From Ehretia macrophylla (lineage: Eukaryota > Streptophyta > Magnoliopsida > Boraginales > Ehretiaceae), in assembly GCA_037974665.1 (NCBI GenBank), contig CM075766.1:51344569-51408568 (forward strand): a stretch of DNA of 64,000 bases. Reading direction: 5' to 3'. Positions 34,980 through 49,242 of this stretch are shown piece after piece (within the stretch, counting starts at the first letter, position 1; the number at the start of each line of letters is the position of its first letter). Both the position numbers and the translations under genes were made by a program. A model generated the notes under the pieces. That model did not search any database, had not been told where the DNA came from, and saw only the letters and a list, made by a program, of their open reading frames with translations.

Positions 34980-35390
34980 TACTTTTAAGGGCAAGTGATC
35001 CCAGCAACTGAACTGTCTAGTCACGGGAATTTTTTTCCTTCGACTTTTATTTTATAATTTGTAGAATGTCCACGATCCCGTACATAATGAGGACATCATC
35101 ATGCATCGAACTATCCTTCTAGTTCATCATCATATATATATATATATATATAGTGTCATTAATGCATGGTAGTTGTGGTGCCTTGAGACCCAAACAAAGA
35201 TGTAATTACAATAGAGGATAGGTGTATGATGCTCAGATTTGTAAGGCCAACAATATTCACATTTAAGTATTTTTTCTTTATACTATCTTTTTTTTAATTC
35301 TTAAGAATCGAGTAATCTCTTGGTTTAGTTTAGTGAACGTGCGGTTCGATGCAAGTTTTTGTATCATATATAATAATCATGGTCTAATCA

Positions 35391-35762
35391 TGCAACGATG
35401 CCACCTAATGACATCACTCCCACTTCAGCTCAAACCAACGTAACAAACTACACAACCAGAAGGAGCACACGCCTTAAGCACATGCCAATCCGTTGGAAGG
35501 ATTACGAAATACCAAGCTAACAGAATGGCCTATATATATTACTGATGCTTTCAGCTCAAGGCTTATGAACAGAGCAAAGTTATAATTTATTTCTTGTTTT
35601 ACTCTTTTCCAGTTGTCTTGGAGGGTAGCTCCTCGAATAAGCCTAGTAGTTAGATAATGTAAGGTTGTAATCTCTGCAATTTCTCATTAGCTTCTGCACA
35701 ATTTCAATTCAATAAAGCTATGTTCTCCATTAAACACCCACTTCTTCATTTAGTACATTGCA
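35391..35762 (+). repeat. 5' LTR of the Ty3/gypsy element
   Basis: TG...CA ends; 98.4% identical to 50199-50570. The primer-site region follows directly (TTGGTGCTTTCATTGACC). Confidence 0.95.
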
Positions 35763-38700
35763 TTGGTGCTTTCATTGACCTTCAGCCATGGTTGATTCTT
35801 CTAAATCCTCTAAAATCGACGACATCCTCAAGCAACTCACCGCCGCCTCGTCCGCTCAAGACCTTCTTCTTCACCAACTCACCACCTCCTCCTCCGATAC
35901 TGATCAATGCCTCAACACCTACCAAGAAACTCTCTGCGATCTCGCTGCCAAATTCACCTCTCTCGATTCCAAACTTGATCGTCTCCTCTGTCAATTCGAT
36001 AAATCACCCTCTGACCCCACTTCCTCGGCTCCAGCCACTCCTTCAACCTCTATTCCCTTTTCCACTTCGTCGTCAGTTCCAATCGTCATCTCTAGTATTG
36101 CGCCTTCATCCACATCCTATGGTGTTCAGCCACTACCCCCAATTTCTATTCCAATTCCTCCACCACAAATCACCCCACTTCCATACACCGATACCACTCT
36201 TTCTCGCATCCTCCGCTTGGATTTTCCACGTTTTGACGACGATGACCCATCTGGCTGGATTTTCAAAGCTGAACGCTTCTTTGCATTCCATCGAACACCT
36301 GATGAGCAACGTCTGACCATCTCTTCATTCTATATGGATGGCAAGGCGTTGGCCTGGTTTCAATGGATGGAACGTAACAATCAATCTCTTTCATGGTAGC
36401 ATTTTATTCGCGCATTAGAGCTTCGTTTTGGTCCATCAGAATTTGAGGACAGCTCTGGCAACCTTGCCAAGCTAACTCAAACGACCACTGTGGAGGCTTA
36501 TCAAACCATGTTCAAGACCTTAGCAAATCGCACTATCGGCCTCCTACCATCATTTCTCATCAGCTGCTTCATTGTCGGCCTTCGGCCCGATATTCGATTG
36601 GAGGTTCGAGCTTTCCAACCTACTTCTCTAGCCCAAGCAATTGGCCTAGCCATCCGCCAGGAAGACAAAGTCCCAGCTAAATCTCGATTGGGCTCCCGTA
36701 CCTCATACACTTTTCCCCTACCTTCTTCAGTTCCACATCAATTTCCAACTACTCCTTTTACGTCTCGTTCGTCACAGTCTACTTCCACATATACCACTCA
36801 GCCTCTACCTCCTACGTCACTTCTTCCATATTCTTCTTCTATTCATCCGTCATCTGCCCAACCCACTACAACTTCCCCTTCTCTGGTACGCAAGATCTCA
36901 CCAGCTGCTATGCAAGCTCGCCGTGAGCGAGGTCTCTGCTACCATTGTGATGAAAAATGGAATCCTAAACACCGCTGCCAAACTCTCCCACAATTATTCA
37001 TTCTTGAATCTACCTCCATGGAGCCACCTACGGAGGCTGATACGTCTTTAGCTGAATCTCTTCAACTTAAGGAGCTTTGTCCTCAATCAGATCTTTCCCT
37101 TCACGCTTTCACATGTCAAATATCGCATAACACACTTCGCTTCTCCGGTTCCCTTGCTGGCCGGTCCGTACAAATCCTAGTTGATGGCGGCAGCACTCAT
37201 AATTTCATCCAAACTCGTGTAGCTCACTTTCTCGGTCTTCCTATCATTCCTACTCCTCACTGAGGGCTGTATTACACAAGCCATACTCATCATTCAAGGC
37301 TTTTCTCGTCGCTGACTTTTATGTCCTTCCTCTTCAGGCTTCCGATGCGGTCCTCGGCACCACCTGGCTTTCTATTCTTGGTCCCATTCTCCATGATTAC
37401 CATAATCTATTCTTAGAATTCCAAAACAACGGTACCACTATCCGCCTTCAAGGCCAGTCCCAACCTTCAATCTCTTCTATTCCATATACCGGCCTTCGTC
37501 GTCTATCTCAAGTCGATGGTATTGCCGAACTTTATAGTTTGGCTATAACCGTTCCCTCTCAGGCCCAACCTTCAAATTCTTCTCTGGCCATCACTTCCTT
37601 GCTCCACAAATATTCTACTGTTTTCGTTTCCCCCAAAGGGCTGCCTCCAAGCCGAGATTGGGACCATCACATCCACTTACAACCACACTCTTCTCCCGAC
37701 AATGCTAAACCTTATCGCTACCCACATTTTCAAAAGGCCAAAATGGAAAAATTAGTAACAGAAATGTTGCAAGACGGAACCATTCGGCCAAGTACTAGTC
37801 CATTCTCCTCCCCTGTCTTGTTAGTCAAAAAGAAGGATGGGTCATGGCGGTTTGTGTCGATTATCGAGCACTAAATGCAATTACTATCAAGGATAGTTTC
37901 CCTATTCCAACAGTCGACGAGCTCATTGATGAATTACATGATGTCGTATACTTTTCAAAATTGGATCTTCTGGCTGGATATCATCAGATTCGTGTCCATC
38001 ATTCGGATGTCGAAAAAACAGCCTTCCGAACACATGACGACCACTACGAATTTCTTGTCATGCCATTCGGTCTATCAAACACCCCGTCAACATTTCAAGC
38101 TGCCATGAACTCCATATTTCGCCATCATTTGCGGCACTTCGTACTTGTTTTTTTTTATGATATTCTTGTTTATAGCAAATCATTTGATGACCATCTTATG
38201 CACTTGGAACAGGTCTTACAACTGTTGTTACAACATCAGTTCGTGGCCAAACTTTCAAAATGCACATTTGGGGATTTCAAAGTAGCTTATCTTGGCCATG
38301 TTATCTCGGTTGCCGGAGTTTCTATGGATGCCGATATAGATTCAAGCTATACTCAATTGGCCATCTCCCACCACCGTGAAATATCTTCGGGCATTTTTGG
38401 GTCTTACCGGTTATTATCATCGATTTATTCGACGCTATGCTTCCATTGTCGGACCCCTCACAGACCTTTTTCGTAAAGATGCTTTTATGTGGAATTCTGA
38501 TGTTGCAAAAGCTTTTGAACAATTAAAGGATGCAATGACTTCAGCTCTAGTGTTATCCTTGCCCGATTTTTCTACCACATTTCATGTTGAAACTGATGCT
38601 TCAGGTACCGCGATTGGGGCTGTCTTATCACAATTTGGTCATCTAATTGCATATTTTAGCAAGAAGTTATCAGCAAGAATGCAGGGTGCTTCGACATACC

Positions 38701-39485
38701 ATCGTGAAATATTTGCTATTACATCAGCAATAGCCAAATGGCGACATTATTTGCTTGGTCAAAAATTCATTATCATAACAGACTAACAAAGCTTGAAAAA
38801 TCTTACTAATCAAACTATTCTGATGCCGGAACAATAACGATGGCTTTCTAAATTGTTGGGTTATCATTTCTAGATTCGTTATCGGCCTGGTAAGTATAAT
38901 GTGGTGGCTGATACTTTATCTTGACCTCCTATTGCTACCTTGTTAGCTATTTCGAGCCCCACTCTGGATATTTTGGAAGATGTCAAAAAGGCGAATTTAC
39001 ATGATCCTGAAATAACTCAACTTCGATCTCGCCTCAATGATGATACTACTATGTCTCAACACTATTCCGTTCAGGATGGTCTCTTATTTTATCAAGATCG
39101 ATTGTTCATTCCACACCCTCTACGAGAAGTCATTTTGTATGACTTTCATTCTTTTCCAATAGGAGGTCATGCTGGGTTTCATCGTACACTCCAACGTTTA
39201 CAATCAAACTTCTACTGGCCCTCACTTCGCAAAGATGTTAAGGTCTATGTTAAAGCATGCCTCATATGTCAACATGCCAAGTTTTTAAACACCTCTCCGG
39301 TAGGGTTGTTGCAACCCTTACCAATACCTTCCAAGGTATAGGAGGACTTAGCAATGGATTTTATCACTGGGCTTCCTAATGCAAATGGAAAAACTGAAAT
39401 CTTGGTCGTCATTGATAGGCTCACTAAATTCGCCCATTTCATTCCCTTGTCTGCCGCTCCTACAAGCAGTTTGGTTGCTGAAATC

Positions 39486-41055
39486 TGTTGGCCTGAAAAG
39501 GTTATAATATTTATTTTGATAATAACAAAACTTCTTAATTGTGATTTAGAATTCTTATTTGAACACTGGGTAAGTTATTTAATCCATCAACACAAGATTG
39601 CCAAGCAAGCCCACTCCAAACATGAAGTTAATCAAAAGGATCAAAGGCTTGTTTCAACCCAATGGATCAAGTCAAAGACCATAAGGTATTCTTATTCTGT
39701 GTCCCATTCAAATGAAGTCTCTCAAGAGGAATCAAGTTATGAAGACTTGAAGAAATGAAGTCTTGTCATTAAAAAGAAAAGGGAGTTACAAGGAAGGAGA
39801 CGTGATGGCATAAGGGGTATCGGGTATTAAAATGTTGATTGCCTAAATATGACGTGTGTAGCTCATGATCTCTCCAAAAGGTTTTTCATAAAAATTATTC
39901 TATATCTTTTTAAAGAGTTTTTGAAAATGTTTTGGGATGTTAAAAATGTTTGAAAAGACTTTTTATAAGTATCCTCAAAAGTGCCCAAATGCCTTTTTAT
40001 TTAACAAATTATTTTGGGGCTCAAAAAGATCACTTTTCAGCAATTTAAGCATCCGGGCGTTACTAGCTTCATCCGTTTGACCGGATGAAGGCCTCAACGC
40101 CCGGCAGAGAGCTCTGGTCCGGGCGTTACCTGCCCCATCGGGTCGACCGGATGAAAGGCCCAATGACCGGATGGCTTAACAGGAAAAATCTAGAATTTTT
40201 GCATTATATCCGTTTTGTGTCTAACTTTTTCCTCTTTTTAAGCTATGCTCTCTCACCATCTCAAACATCTATCCAAGCCTTAATCTTCAGATTTCCAAGC
40301 TAATTCAAAAAGCTTTCATATCATTCTTATTGAGAAATCTTGAGCTATCATTTTCATATCTTTGAGCATTCAAAGTTTTCCTCAATTGTAATATCAAACT
40401 CAAATAGGAGTTGCAATTGTCATTCATTTTTATCACACAATCTTTGTAATATACTCTTTCACATAGATTGAGAGAATCATTATGAGAAGAAGAATTGTGA
40501 TCCTTTGTGGACTCAAAGGAAGAAATAATAGTAGGTTAAGCTTCACCTACACTTGAAGGAGCTTGCATAACTCTTGTGGACTCAAGAGTAGTTGTAGTTG
40601 GTTTTTGCTTCACCAACATTTGAAGAAGCATCTTATAGAGGAGTTATTAAATCCTAAGGGAAGGGAAAACCTTAGGTGGTGGAATAGGCCTCCGGGAGTG
40701 CGAACCACTTGAAAATCATCATGTTTGATTTCTCTTACTCTATTCTCTTTATTTTCAAGTCATTTACTTTCGTGTGGATATTGCTCACATTAATTGCTTG
40801 ATAATTGCTGAGATATCTATTTGGAATTTTACTTTGAAGTTCTAATTGCTTATCTAGTGTTAAATACTTGTATGCTCACTAAGTGTTTAATAAATTGCCT
40901 ACAAGAACTTCTAGAGTATTATCAATCTTTACTATACATTGTTTCTGCATTAAGAATTTTTAAATTGCTTAAACTTGCCTAACAACCTAATTCACCCCTC
41001 CCCTCCCTCCCTCTCCCCCCACCCCCCCTCCCCTTTAGGTTATTAAGGACCAACA
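39486..41055 (+). repeat. 5' LTR of the Sirevirus-type element
   Basis: 1570 bp, TG...CA. It contains decayed forms of the GTCGAC-centred palindromes near 40068-40090 and 40131-40152, and a C-rich tract near 41000-41035. Confidence 0.94.
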
Positions 41056-44000
41056 ATTGGTATCAAGGGCTAGTACTCTACATATACCTTAACATCTAGT
41101 AGAGGATCCCTATGGCAAGCTCATCAATGTCTAATATAGTTGAAGGACAATCTTCCTCTAGACTACCATTGTTTAATGGAACAAACTATTCTTTTTGGAA
41201 AACTAGGATGAGAATCTATATTCTAGCAAACGACATAAGAGTTTGGAATGTGATAAAAAATGGACCAACCAATCCTACTTTAACTAAAATGGAAGGAGAA
41301 CAAAGTATCACTGTCCGTAAAACGGAAAAAGATTATAATGATGATGATTTCAAAATGTGTGAAAGAAACTATAAAGCTATGAATATGTTATATCTTGCTT
41401 TAGATTCAAATGAGTTCAACAAAATTTTCTGATGCAAAAGTGTTGAAGAAATTTGGGATCAATTAGAAGTCACATATGAGGGAACCAACCAAGTTAAAGA
41501 AACTAGAATAAACATGCTTGTTCATAAATATGAAATGTTCAAAATATCTTTTGATAAAAATATTGAACAAATGTTTTCTAGATTCACCGATATTGTTAAT
41601 GCTCTAAAATCTCTTGGAAAAGAGTATTCTAACGAAGAATTGGTAAGAAAAGTTCTCCGAAGCTTAACCGAGCCATGAGAAGCTAAAGTAACGGCTATTG
41701 AAGAAGCTAGAGACCTCAAAACTCTCATTTTTAGTGAACTTATGGGATCTCTTATGAGCATGAGTTGAAAAAGAAGGATCGAGAAGAAGAAAAAAAGAAT
41801 AACAAAAAGTCACTTGCACTTCTTGCATCAAAGGCTTACTCAAGTGATGAAGAGGAAGAAAACAAAGAAGATGATGATGAGATAGCTCTTCTTGCAAGGA
41901 ACTTTAAGAAATTTCTCAAATTCAAAAAGGTAAGCAAAGCTCCTTACAATAAGTTTATGAACAAAGGAAGAAACAAATCAAAAGAAGAAGGAAGATGTTT
42001 CAATTGTGACAAGACGGGTCACATAAAAGCAAATTGTCTAAAACCAATCAAAACCAAGGGAGGAAAAGTTTTGAAAGCAACATACGTTGATGACGATGCA
42101 TCAACCGGTGAAGAAAGTGAAAATGAAGAAGTGGCAAATATTAAGTTGCTTGAAAAAGATCAAAATTTTGCTCATGAAAAGACACTTAAAATTCATTTCG
42201 AAAATAATAATCTTCAAACAAAAATACAAAAGGAAAAGAAAATCTTGATAGAATCCTTGGCTCACAAAAAATGACTTTTGATAAAAGTGGATTAGGATAT
42301 GAACCTTCTTCAAAATAAAAATCTCTAAAAAGTTATTTTGTAAAAGCATCATCTTCTACAAATGAAGCATCAACATCTAAAGGATTTCAAAAAATATGCA
42401 CCTATTGTGAAAGACAAGGTCACATAACATCACATTGTAAATTTCAAAATATGATAGATAGAGACTTCAAAATTCCTTATTGCTTTAAACCAAAAAGGAT
42501 TATTAAATGTGTTAAAAGTCAATACTAACAATAACAATATAGGACCCAATAGAACTTGGGGACCTAAATTTTGTTTTTGTATATAAGTTACCCTAAGGAT
42601 GAAGTATGAAGGAAATTGGGTCATTGATAGTGGATGTTCAAGACATATGACCGGTGATCCATCTCTTTTCTATGAGCCTATCAAAAATTACAAAGGTTTT
42701 GTGAGCTTTGGAAATAATGAGAAAGGTAAAATTATTGGTAAATGTAGCATTGGAATAAATATAATATATCTATTCATGATTTGCTACTTGTGAAAGGATT
42801 GCAACATAATTTGCTTAGTGTAAGTCAACTATGTGATAATGATTATCTAGTTGAATTTAAATCATCATGTTGCACCATTTTTGAAAAAATGAAAAATGTG
42901 TTGTTTGTTGCAAATAGACATGAAAATGTCTATATCATTGACTTTGAAAGTATATTATGCCAAAATATTGATTGTTTAATCACAACAAATGAAAGTTCTT
43001 GGTTATGGCATAGAAAATTAGGACATATTAGCATGTAACTACTTGGTAAACTTTATCGAAAGGATCTTGTAAGAGGCCTTCCTAAGACCAAGTTTGAAAA
43101 AGATCATTTGTGTGATGCATGTCAATTTGGAAAACAACATAAAGTATCCTTCAAAACCATTAGCCACGTGACTACATCAAAAACTTTACAAAAACTTCAT
43201 ATGGACCTTTTTGGACCAATAGATGTAGTAAGTCTAGGAGGATCTAGATATGTTATTGTTATTGTTGATGATTACACTAGATACACATGGGTAATATTCC
43301 TTGCTTTCAAAAGTGATGCTTTCAATAAATTTGCAAAATTCTGTAAAAGAGTGCAAAACGAGAAAGGATACTACATTTCATGCATTCATAGTGATCAAGG
43401 CACAGAATTCATAAATGCATCTTTTGTGGAATTATGTGAATAAAATGGCATTGAGTATAACTTTTCGGCTCCTAGAACTCCTCAACAAAATGGGGTTGTT
43501 GAAAGGAAAAACCGAACTCTACAAGAAATGGCAAAAACAATGTTGAAAGAAAACAATTTGCCTACATACTTTTGGGGAGAAGCTGTTAATACGGCTTGCT
43601 ATGTTCTAAATAGAGTTTTAATTAGACATTCCCTTAAAAAAACTCCATATGAACTATGGAAATGACGTACTCCAAATATTTCACATTTTAAAGTTTTTGG
43701 ATGTAAATACTTCATCTTAAATAATAAAGATCATCTTGGTAAGTTTGACTCAAAATCCGACGAAGGTATTTTTATTGGCTATTCTTCTAGAAACAAGGCA
43801 TATCGAGTTTACAATAAAAGAACCTCTTTAATTGAGGAATCTATGCATATTGATTTTGATGAAACTAACCCCTTTATGTCAAGAAAAGATGAAGATAATG
43901 ATGTAAGCTTTCAACATGTTGAAGAACAAGGTCAATATATTCCGACAAGTGAAGAAGGCAATACATCCACAAGCAATCAAATTGACACTCTAATAGAGGA

Positions 44001-45729
44001 AGAACAACCAACTTCAAATGATCAAATCATATCAACAAATCAAGATCTTCCAAAATGTTAAAAATTTGTCAAAAATCATCCAAATGATCAAATCCTTGGG
44101 GATCCATCACAAGGTGTAAGAACTCGTTCCAATCTAAATACTTTTTGTGAACATGTTGCTTTTATATCTCAAATTGAACCTAATAATATAAAAGAAGCAT
44201 TATTAGATGATGATTGGATTATTGCTATGCAAGAAGAGCTTAATCAATTTGAAAGAAATCAAGTTTGGACCTTAGTTGAAAGACCTAGTAATTACCCGAT
44301 TATTGGTACAAAATGGGTTTTCCGAAACAAACTAGATGAATCCGATAATGTAACTAGAAATAAGGCTAGATTGTTTGCTCAAGGGTATAATCAAGAAGAA
44401 GGAATAGACTATGAAGAAACCTTTGCACCGGTAGCTCGGCTTGAATCCATTGGAATGTTACTTGCATATGCATGTTTTATGAACTTCAAACTTTATCAAA
44501 TGGATGCCAAAAGTGCGTTCTTAAATGGTTATCTTCAAGAAGAAGTTTATGTTGAACAACCTCCCGGTTTCGAAAATACAAATTTATCAAGTCATGTATT
44601 CAAACTTCAAAAAGCTCTTTATGGACTTAAACAAGCCCATAGAGTATGGTATGATAGACTAAGTAATTATCTACTTGAAAATGGCTTTTCTAGAGGAAAA
44701 CTAGACTCTATATTATTTATAAAAAGAAAAGCTAAAGATATCTTGCTTGTTCAAATATATGTTGATGATATAATCTTTGGTGCTACTAAAGAATCTCTTT
44801 GCAAGTTTTTTTCTGAATGTATGCATAAAGAATTTAAAATGAGCATGATGGGAGAATTAAATTTCTTCCTTGGGCTTCAAATCAAACAAACAAAAGAAGG
44901 GATCTTTATAAATCAAGCCAAGTATATTAAGGAACTCTTCAAGAAATTCGGGCTTGAAATCGCAAAAGAATGAGCACTCCTATGGGAACGTCAATCAAGC
45001 TTGACAAAGATGAAAAAGGTAAATCGGTTGATGAAAAATAATATCGAGGTATGATCGGAAGTCTTCTCTATTTAACTGCCTCAAGACCTGATATTATATT
45101 TTCTGTATGCTTATGTGCTCTTTTTCAATCTTCTCCAAAGGAATCTCACTTGAGTGTTGTAAAAAGAATCATTATGTACTATCAATCTAGGACTCTTTTA
45201 CCCAAAAGGCACATATTTCAAACTTCTAGGATATTCAGATGCCGACTATGCGGGTTGTAAAATTAATAGAAAAAGCACTAGTGGTAGTTGTCAATTTCTA
45301 GGACATGCTTTAGTGTCATGGTCTAGCAATAAACAACAAAGTGTAGCTCTTTCAACGGCTGAAGCCGAGTATGTAGCTATGGGTAATTGTGTCGCACAAA
45401 TTATTTGGATGAAACAAACCTTGCTTGACTTTGGTTTAGAAGATGATCGTGTGCCTATCAAATGTGATAATACAAGTGCTATAAGTCTTTCAAAGAATCC
45501 AATTCAACATTCTAGAACTAAGCATATTGAAATTCGTTATCATTTTCTAAGAGATCATGTGCAAAAAGGTGATATTGAACTTGAATTTGTTGATTCTTTG
45601 CATCAATTGGCAGACATTTTTACAAAACCATTGCATGAGAATTAATTTTGTGCCATTAGAAGAGAGTTAGGAATGCTTTGAATCACTTAAGTTTTTGAAA
45701 AATTGTATTTTTTTAAAAAACAAGGGATC

Positions 45730-45860
45730 CGGGGTGTTACTGCATTCATCCGGTCGACCGGATGAAGCATGCAACGACAGGATCACGCTTCACTATCGGG
45801 CATTACTGCCCTTATCTGGTCGACTGGATCAGGGCCCTATCGACCGGATCGCGCTAGTTG
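45730..45860 (+). repeat. Palindrome module inside the Sirevirus, after RNase H
   Basis: A 22-bp perfect palindrome at 45745-45766, centred on GTCGAC, lies within a GTGTTACT...CAACGACAGG context. The same order of motifs is in the LTRs (48255-48375). A second, imperfect palindrome (CTGGTCGACTGGATC) follows about 50 bp later. Confidence 0.85.
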
Positions 45861-46140
45861 AAAAACGGGATTTAGCCTCATTTTTCAAAATCTCTTCTAC
45901 TCAACCTCAAATTCTCTTAATCTCTTTCAATCTCTTCTATTTCAACTCATCAAAACCTCTAATTCTTCATCACAAATTGATTCACAACACATATCTATCA
46001 TCAAATCCTTGTCTTTGCATCATCAAACCCGTCAAAATATTCACAAGAAAAGCTTTGAACTCGTTTGCCCACAAGGTGTTTGATGAATTTCCTCAAAGAC
46101 AATCTTTTCTTAAAAGCTTCAATCTCTTTCAAATTCTCAA

Positions 46141-47168
46141 TGGCACCACCAAGAGCTGACTCTAGGAAGCGCAAGCAAGGAGAATCTTTATCATTCGGGC
46201 CTCAAATCATTGACAGTCCCGATGCCTTTCCTCAACAAAACATCTTATGGGGTAAGACCTTGGACCCTCCTACATTACTTGATGGCACTAGAATTTTGTG
46301 GATTTTCGATGCTCAAGGTTGGCTACCTATGCTAAGTTTCGTTAATAAGGGTTGTACCTCTTGGATTCGTGAATTTTACCACTTTGCACATCTAGACTTT
46401 AACACCATGAAGTTGCAAAGTCAGGTTAAGGGTAGGGTGTTAGAACTTACTGCTAGTGATATTGCTAGAGCTTTCAGAATTCCAAATCACGGTACTAAGC
46501 TTTATTCCTACAAAGGCATGCCGGAAGACATTCATGATGATCTAGAGGCAAGGGTTGTAGTATTCCTTTGGGAAGGAACAGAAAAAATTAGCACTCAATA
46601 TCCTAAGAAAAAAGAAATCACCCCTGAAAAGAAGCTTTTATTCTACATCCTTCATGAAGTAATCATTCCAAGGGAAGTTAAAGATGGTTCTATTCCCTAA
46701 TTTACTATTTTATTGACGTATTTAATGTTTGAGGCAAAGAGGATCAATCTTCCCCACATCATTATCAACCACATCGTCCACACTAAGGAAGCTAAAAATC
46801 AACTTGCTTATCGGGTGCCCTTAACACATCTCTTTGACTCTTTGGATGTTCCCCGTGATCAAGAGTTTGAATCTATAAGTGCTAGATCTTATCTTCTGAA
46901 CCACACTAGCCTCTCTCGTCAAAAGTTGAAACTTCATAACAACCAAGTCCTTGATGCTCATGAGGATACAAGCGGTTATGCTATTGTGTTTGAATCTCTT
47001 GATATTGATCCTGATTCCTTCAGAGATCCAATAGAAGGACAAGGCACTAGCCGAGGTGGAGTTGGTAGTTCTCGAGGAGCTGGATCATCTTCCTCTCAAT
47101 CCTCCACACATGATAAAATCATTGCTCGCCTGAATGCTCAAGATGTTCGTTTGGATCGTATGGAGTAG
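46141..47168 (+). mobile_element. Extra 3' ORF region of the Sirevirus-type element (fossil)
   Basis: Between RNase H and the polypurine tract there is a sense coding region with no gag or pol motif. It begins MAPPRADSRKRKQGES. The central part (WIREFYHFAHLDFNTM, VKGRVLELTASDIARAF) resembles the domain annotated in plants as a putative plant transposon protein. The end is Ser/Gly-rich and then helical. Sireviruses often carry a third ORF in this place, sometimes called env-like; nothing seen here shows a membrane segment or an envelope role. It is broken. Confidence 0.65.
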
Positions 47169-47691
47169 ATGTTGAAAACACTACATGATCATCATCTTGG
47201 TTCTTAGTTTGTGGATGCCTTGCGATTTGTTCTTCAAACAATTCTTTTTTTTTTTGCTTTCTAGTTTTATTTGCCTCAAATACTCCTTTGCATCCTGCAT
47301 CTTATTTCAAACTTTAAATTAGATATTTTGGTTTTCTTTGCTTTGTCAACTTGTTTTTGATTATAAATTCTCTTATGGCTATTTGCTCTCCTATGGTCTT
47401 CTATCTATATTTTGTTGATGTCAAATAGGGGGAGAAAACGATAAAAAGATATTGAAATCTAGCATGAAGATACTTGTGTATGATTGAATGATTATACTTT
47501 CATTATTTCACCTTATAATGCTATGCACCTATTCAGGGGGAGCTTGTTTTTCATGTGCAAGCAAATGATTCAATCAAGCACAAATGCACAATTTGAGTGG
47601 GAGATCTCATATCCCGTTTAATTTTCATATTGTCTACTATTTCATGTCTTCTAAAATTTCAATGTTTTGTCATCATAAAAAAGGGGGAGAT

Positions 47692-49242
47692 TGTTGGCCT
47701 GAAAATGTTATAATCTTTATTTTGATAATAACAAAAGTTCTTAATTGTGATTTAGAATTCTTATTTGAACATTGGGTAAGTTATTCAATCCGTCAACACA
47801 AGATTGCCAAGCAAGCCCACTCCAAACATGAAGTTAATCAAAAGGATCAAAGGCTTGTTTCAACCCATTGGATCAAGTCAAAGACCATAAGATATTCTTA
47901 TATTGTGTCCCATTCAAATGAAGTCTCTCAAGAGGAATAAAGTTATGAAGACTCGAAGAAATGAAGTCTAGTCATTAAAAAGAAAAGGGAGTTACAAGGA
48001 AGGAGATGTGACGACATAAGGGATACCGGGTATTAAAATGTTGATTGCCTAAATATGACGTGTGTAGCTCATGATCTCTCCAAAAGGTTTTTCATAAAAA
48101 TTATTCTATATCTTTTTAAAGAGTTTTTGAAAATGTTTTGGGATGTTAAAAATCTTTGAAAAGTCTTTTTATAAGTATCCTCAAAAGTGCCCAAATGCCT
48201 TTTTATTTAACAAATTATTTTGGGGATCAAAAAGATCACTTTTCAGTAATTTAAGCATCCGGGCGTTACTAGCTTCATCCGGTCGACCGGATGAAGGCCT
48301 CAACGTCTGACAGAGAGCTCTGGTCCGGGCGTTACCTACCCCATCCGGTCGACCGGATGAAGGGCTCAACGACCAGATGGCTTAACGGGAAAAATCTGGA
48401 ATTTTTGCATTATATCCGTTTTGCGTCTAACTTTTCCCTCTTTTTAAGCTATGCTCTCTCACCATCTCAAACATCTCTCCAAGCCTTAATCTTCAGATTT
48501 CCAAGCTAATTCAAAAAGTTTTTCATATCATTCTTATTGAGAAATCTTGAGCTATCATTTTCATATCTTTGAGCATTCAAAGTTTCCTCAATTATAATAT
48601 CGAACTCAAATAGGAGTTGCAATTGTCATTCATTTTTATCACACAATCTTTGTAATATAGTCTTTCACATAGATTGAGAGAAATATTGTGAGAAGAAGTA
48701 TTATAATCCTTTGTGGACTCAAAGGAAGAAAATATAGTAGGTTAAACTTCACCTACACTTGAAAGAACTTGTATAACTCTAGTGGACTCAAGAGTAGTTG
48801 TAGTTGGTTTTTGCTTCACGAACATTTGAAGAAGCATCTTATAGAGGAGTTATTAAATCCTGAGGGAATGGAAGACCTTAGGTGGTGGAATAGGCCTCCG
48901 GGAGTGCGAACCACTTGAAAATCCCCGTGTTTGATTTCTCTTACTCTATTCTCTTTATTTTCAAGTCATTTACTTTCGTGTGGATATTGCTCACATTAAT
49001 TGCTTGATAATTGCTGAGATATCTATTTAGAATTTTACTTTGAAGTTCTAATTGCTTATCTAGTGTTAAATACTTGTATGCTCACTAAGTGTTTGATAAA
49101 TTGCCTACAAGAACTTCTAGAGTATTATCAATCTTTACTAGACATTGTTTCCGCATTAAGAATTTTTAAATTGCTTAAACTTGCCTAACAACTTAATTCA
49201 CCCCCCCCCCCCCCCTTCTTTTTAGGTTATTAAGGACCAACA
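47692..49242 (+). repeat. 3' LTR of the Sirevirus-type element
   Basis: 1551 bp, TG...CA. It contains two perfect palindromes at 48273-48296 and 48342-48359, and a C run near 49201-49215. Confidence 0.94.

Larger units (their letters stand above)
39486..49242 (+). mobile_element. Ty1/copia Sirevirus (SIRE/Maximus type, fossil) inserted in the gypsy integrase region
   Basis: About 9.76 kb with LTRs at 39486-41055 and 47692-49242. AAATC on both sides (39481-39485, 49243-49247) is a perfect target duplication. A primer-site region (ATTGGTATCAAGGGC) follows the 5' LTR; a purine tract (AAGGGGGAGA) precedes the 3' LTR. Parts: gag with a CCHC knuckle (CFNCDKTGHIKANC), protease (WVIDSGCSRHMTGD), pre-integrase, integrase, reverse transcriptase ([18 protein letters not shown] and [15 protein letters not shown], typical of Sireviruses), RNase H (STAEAEYVAM), and an extra region at about 46141-47168. 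Coding is broken in roughly eight to ten places. The LTRs differ by about 4% over the part I compared. Confidence 0.93.

Noticed and set aside
35782-36320. Open frames in other phases and strands over the gypsy gag
   Set aside because: Shadows of a Ser/Pro/Thr-rich gag frame.
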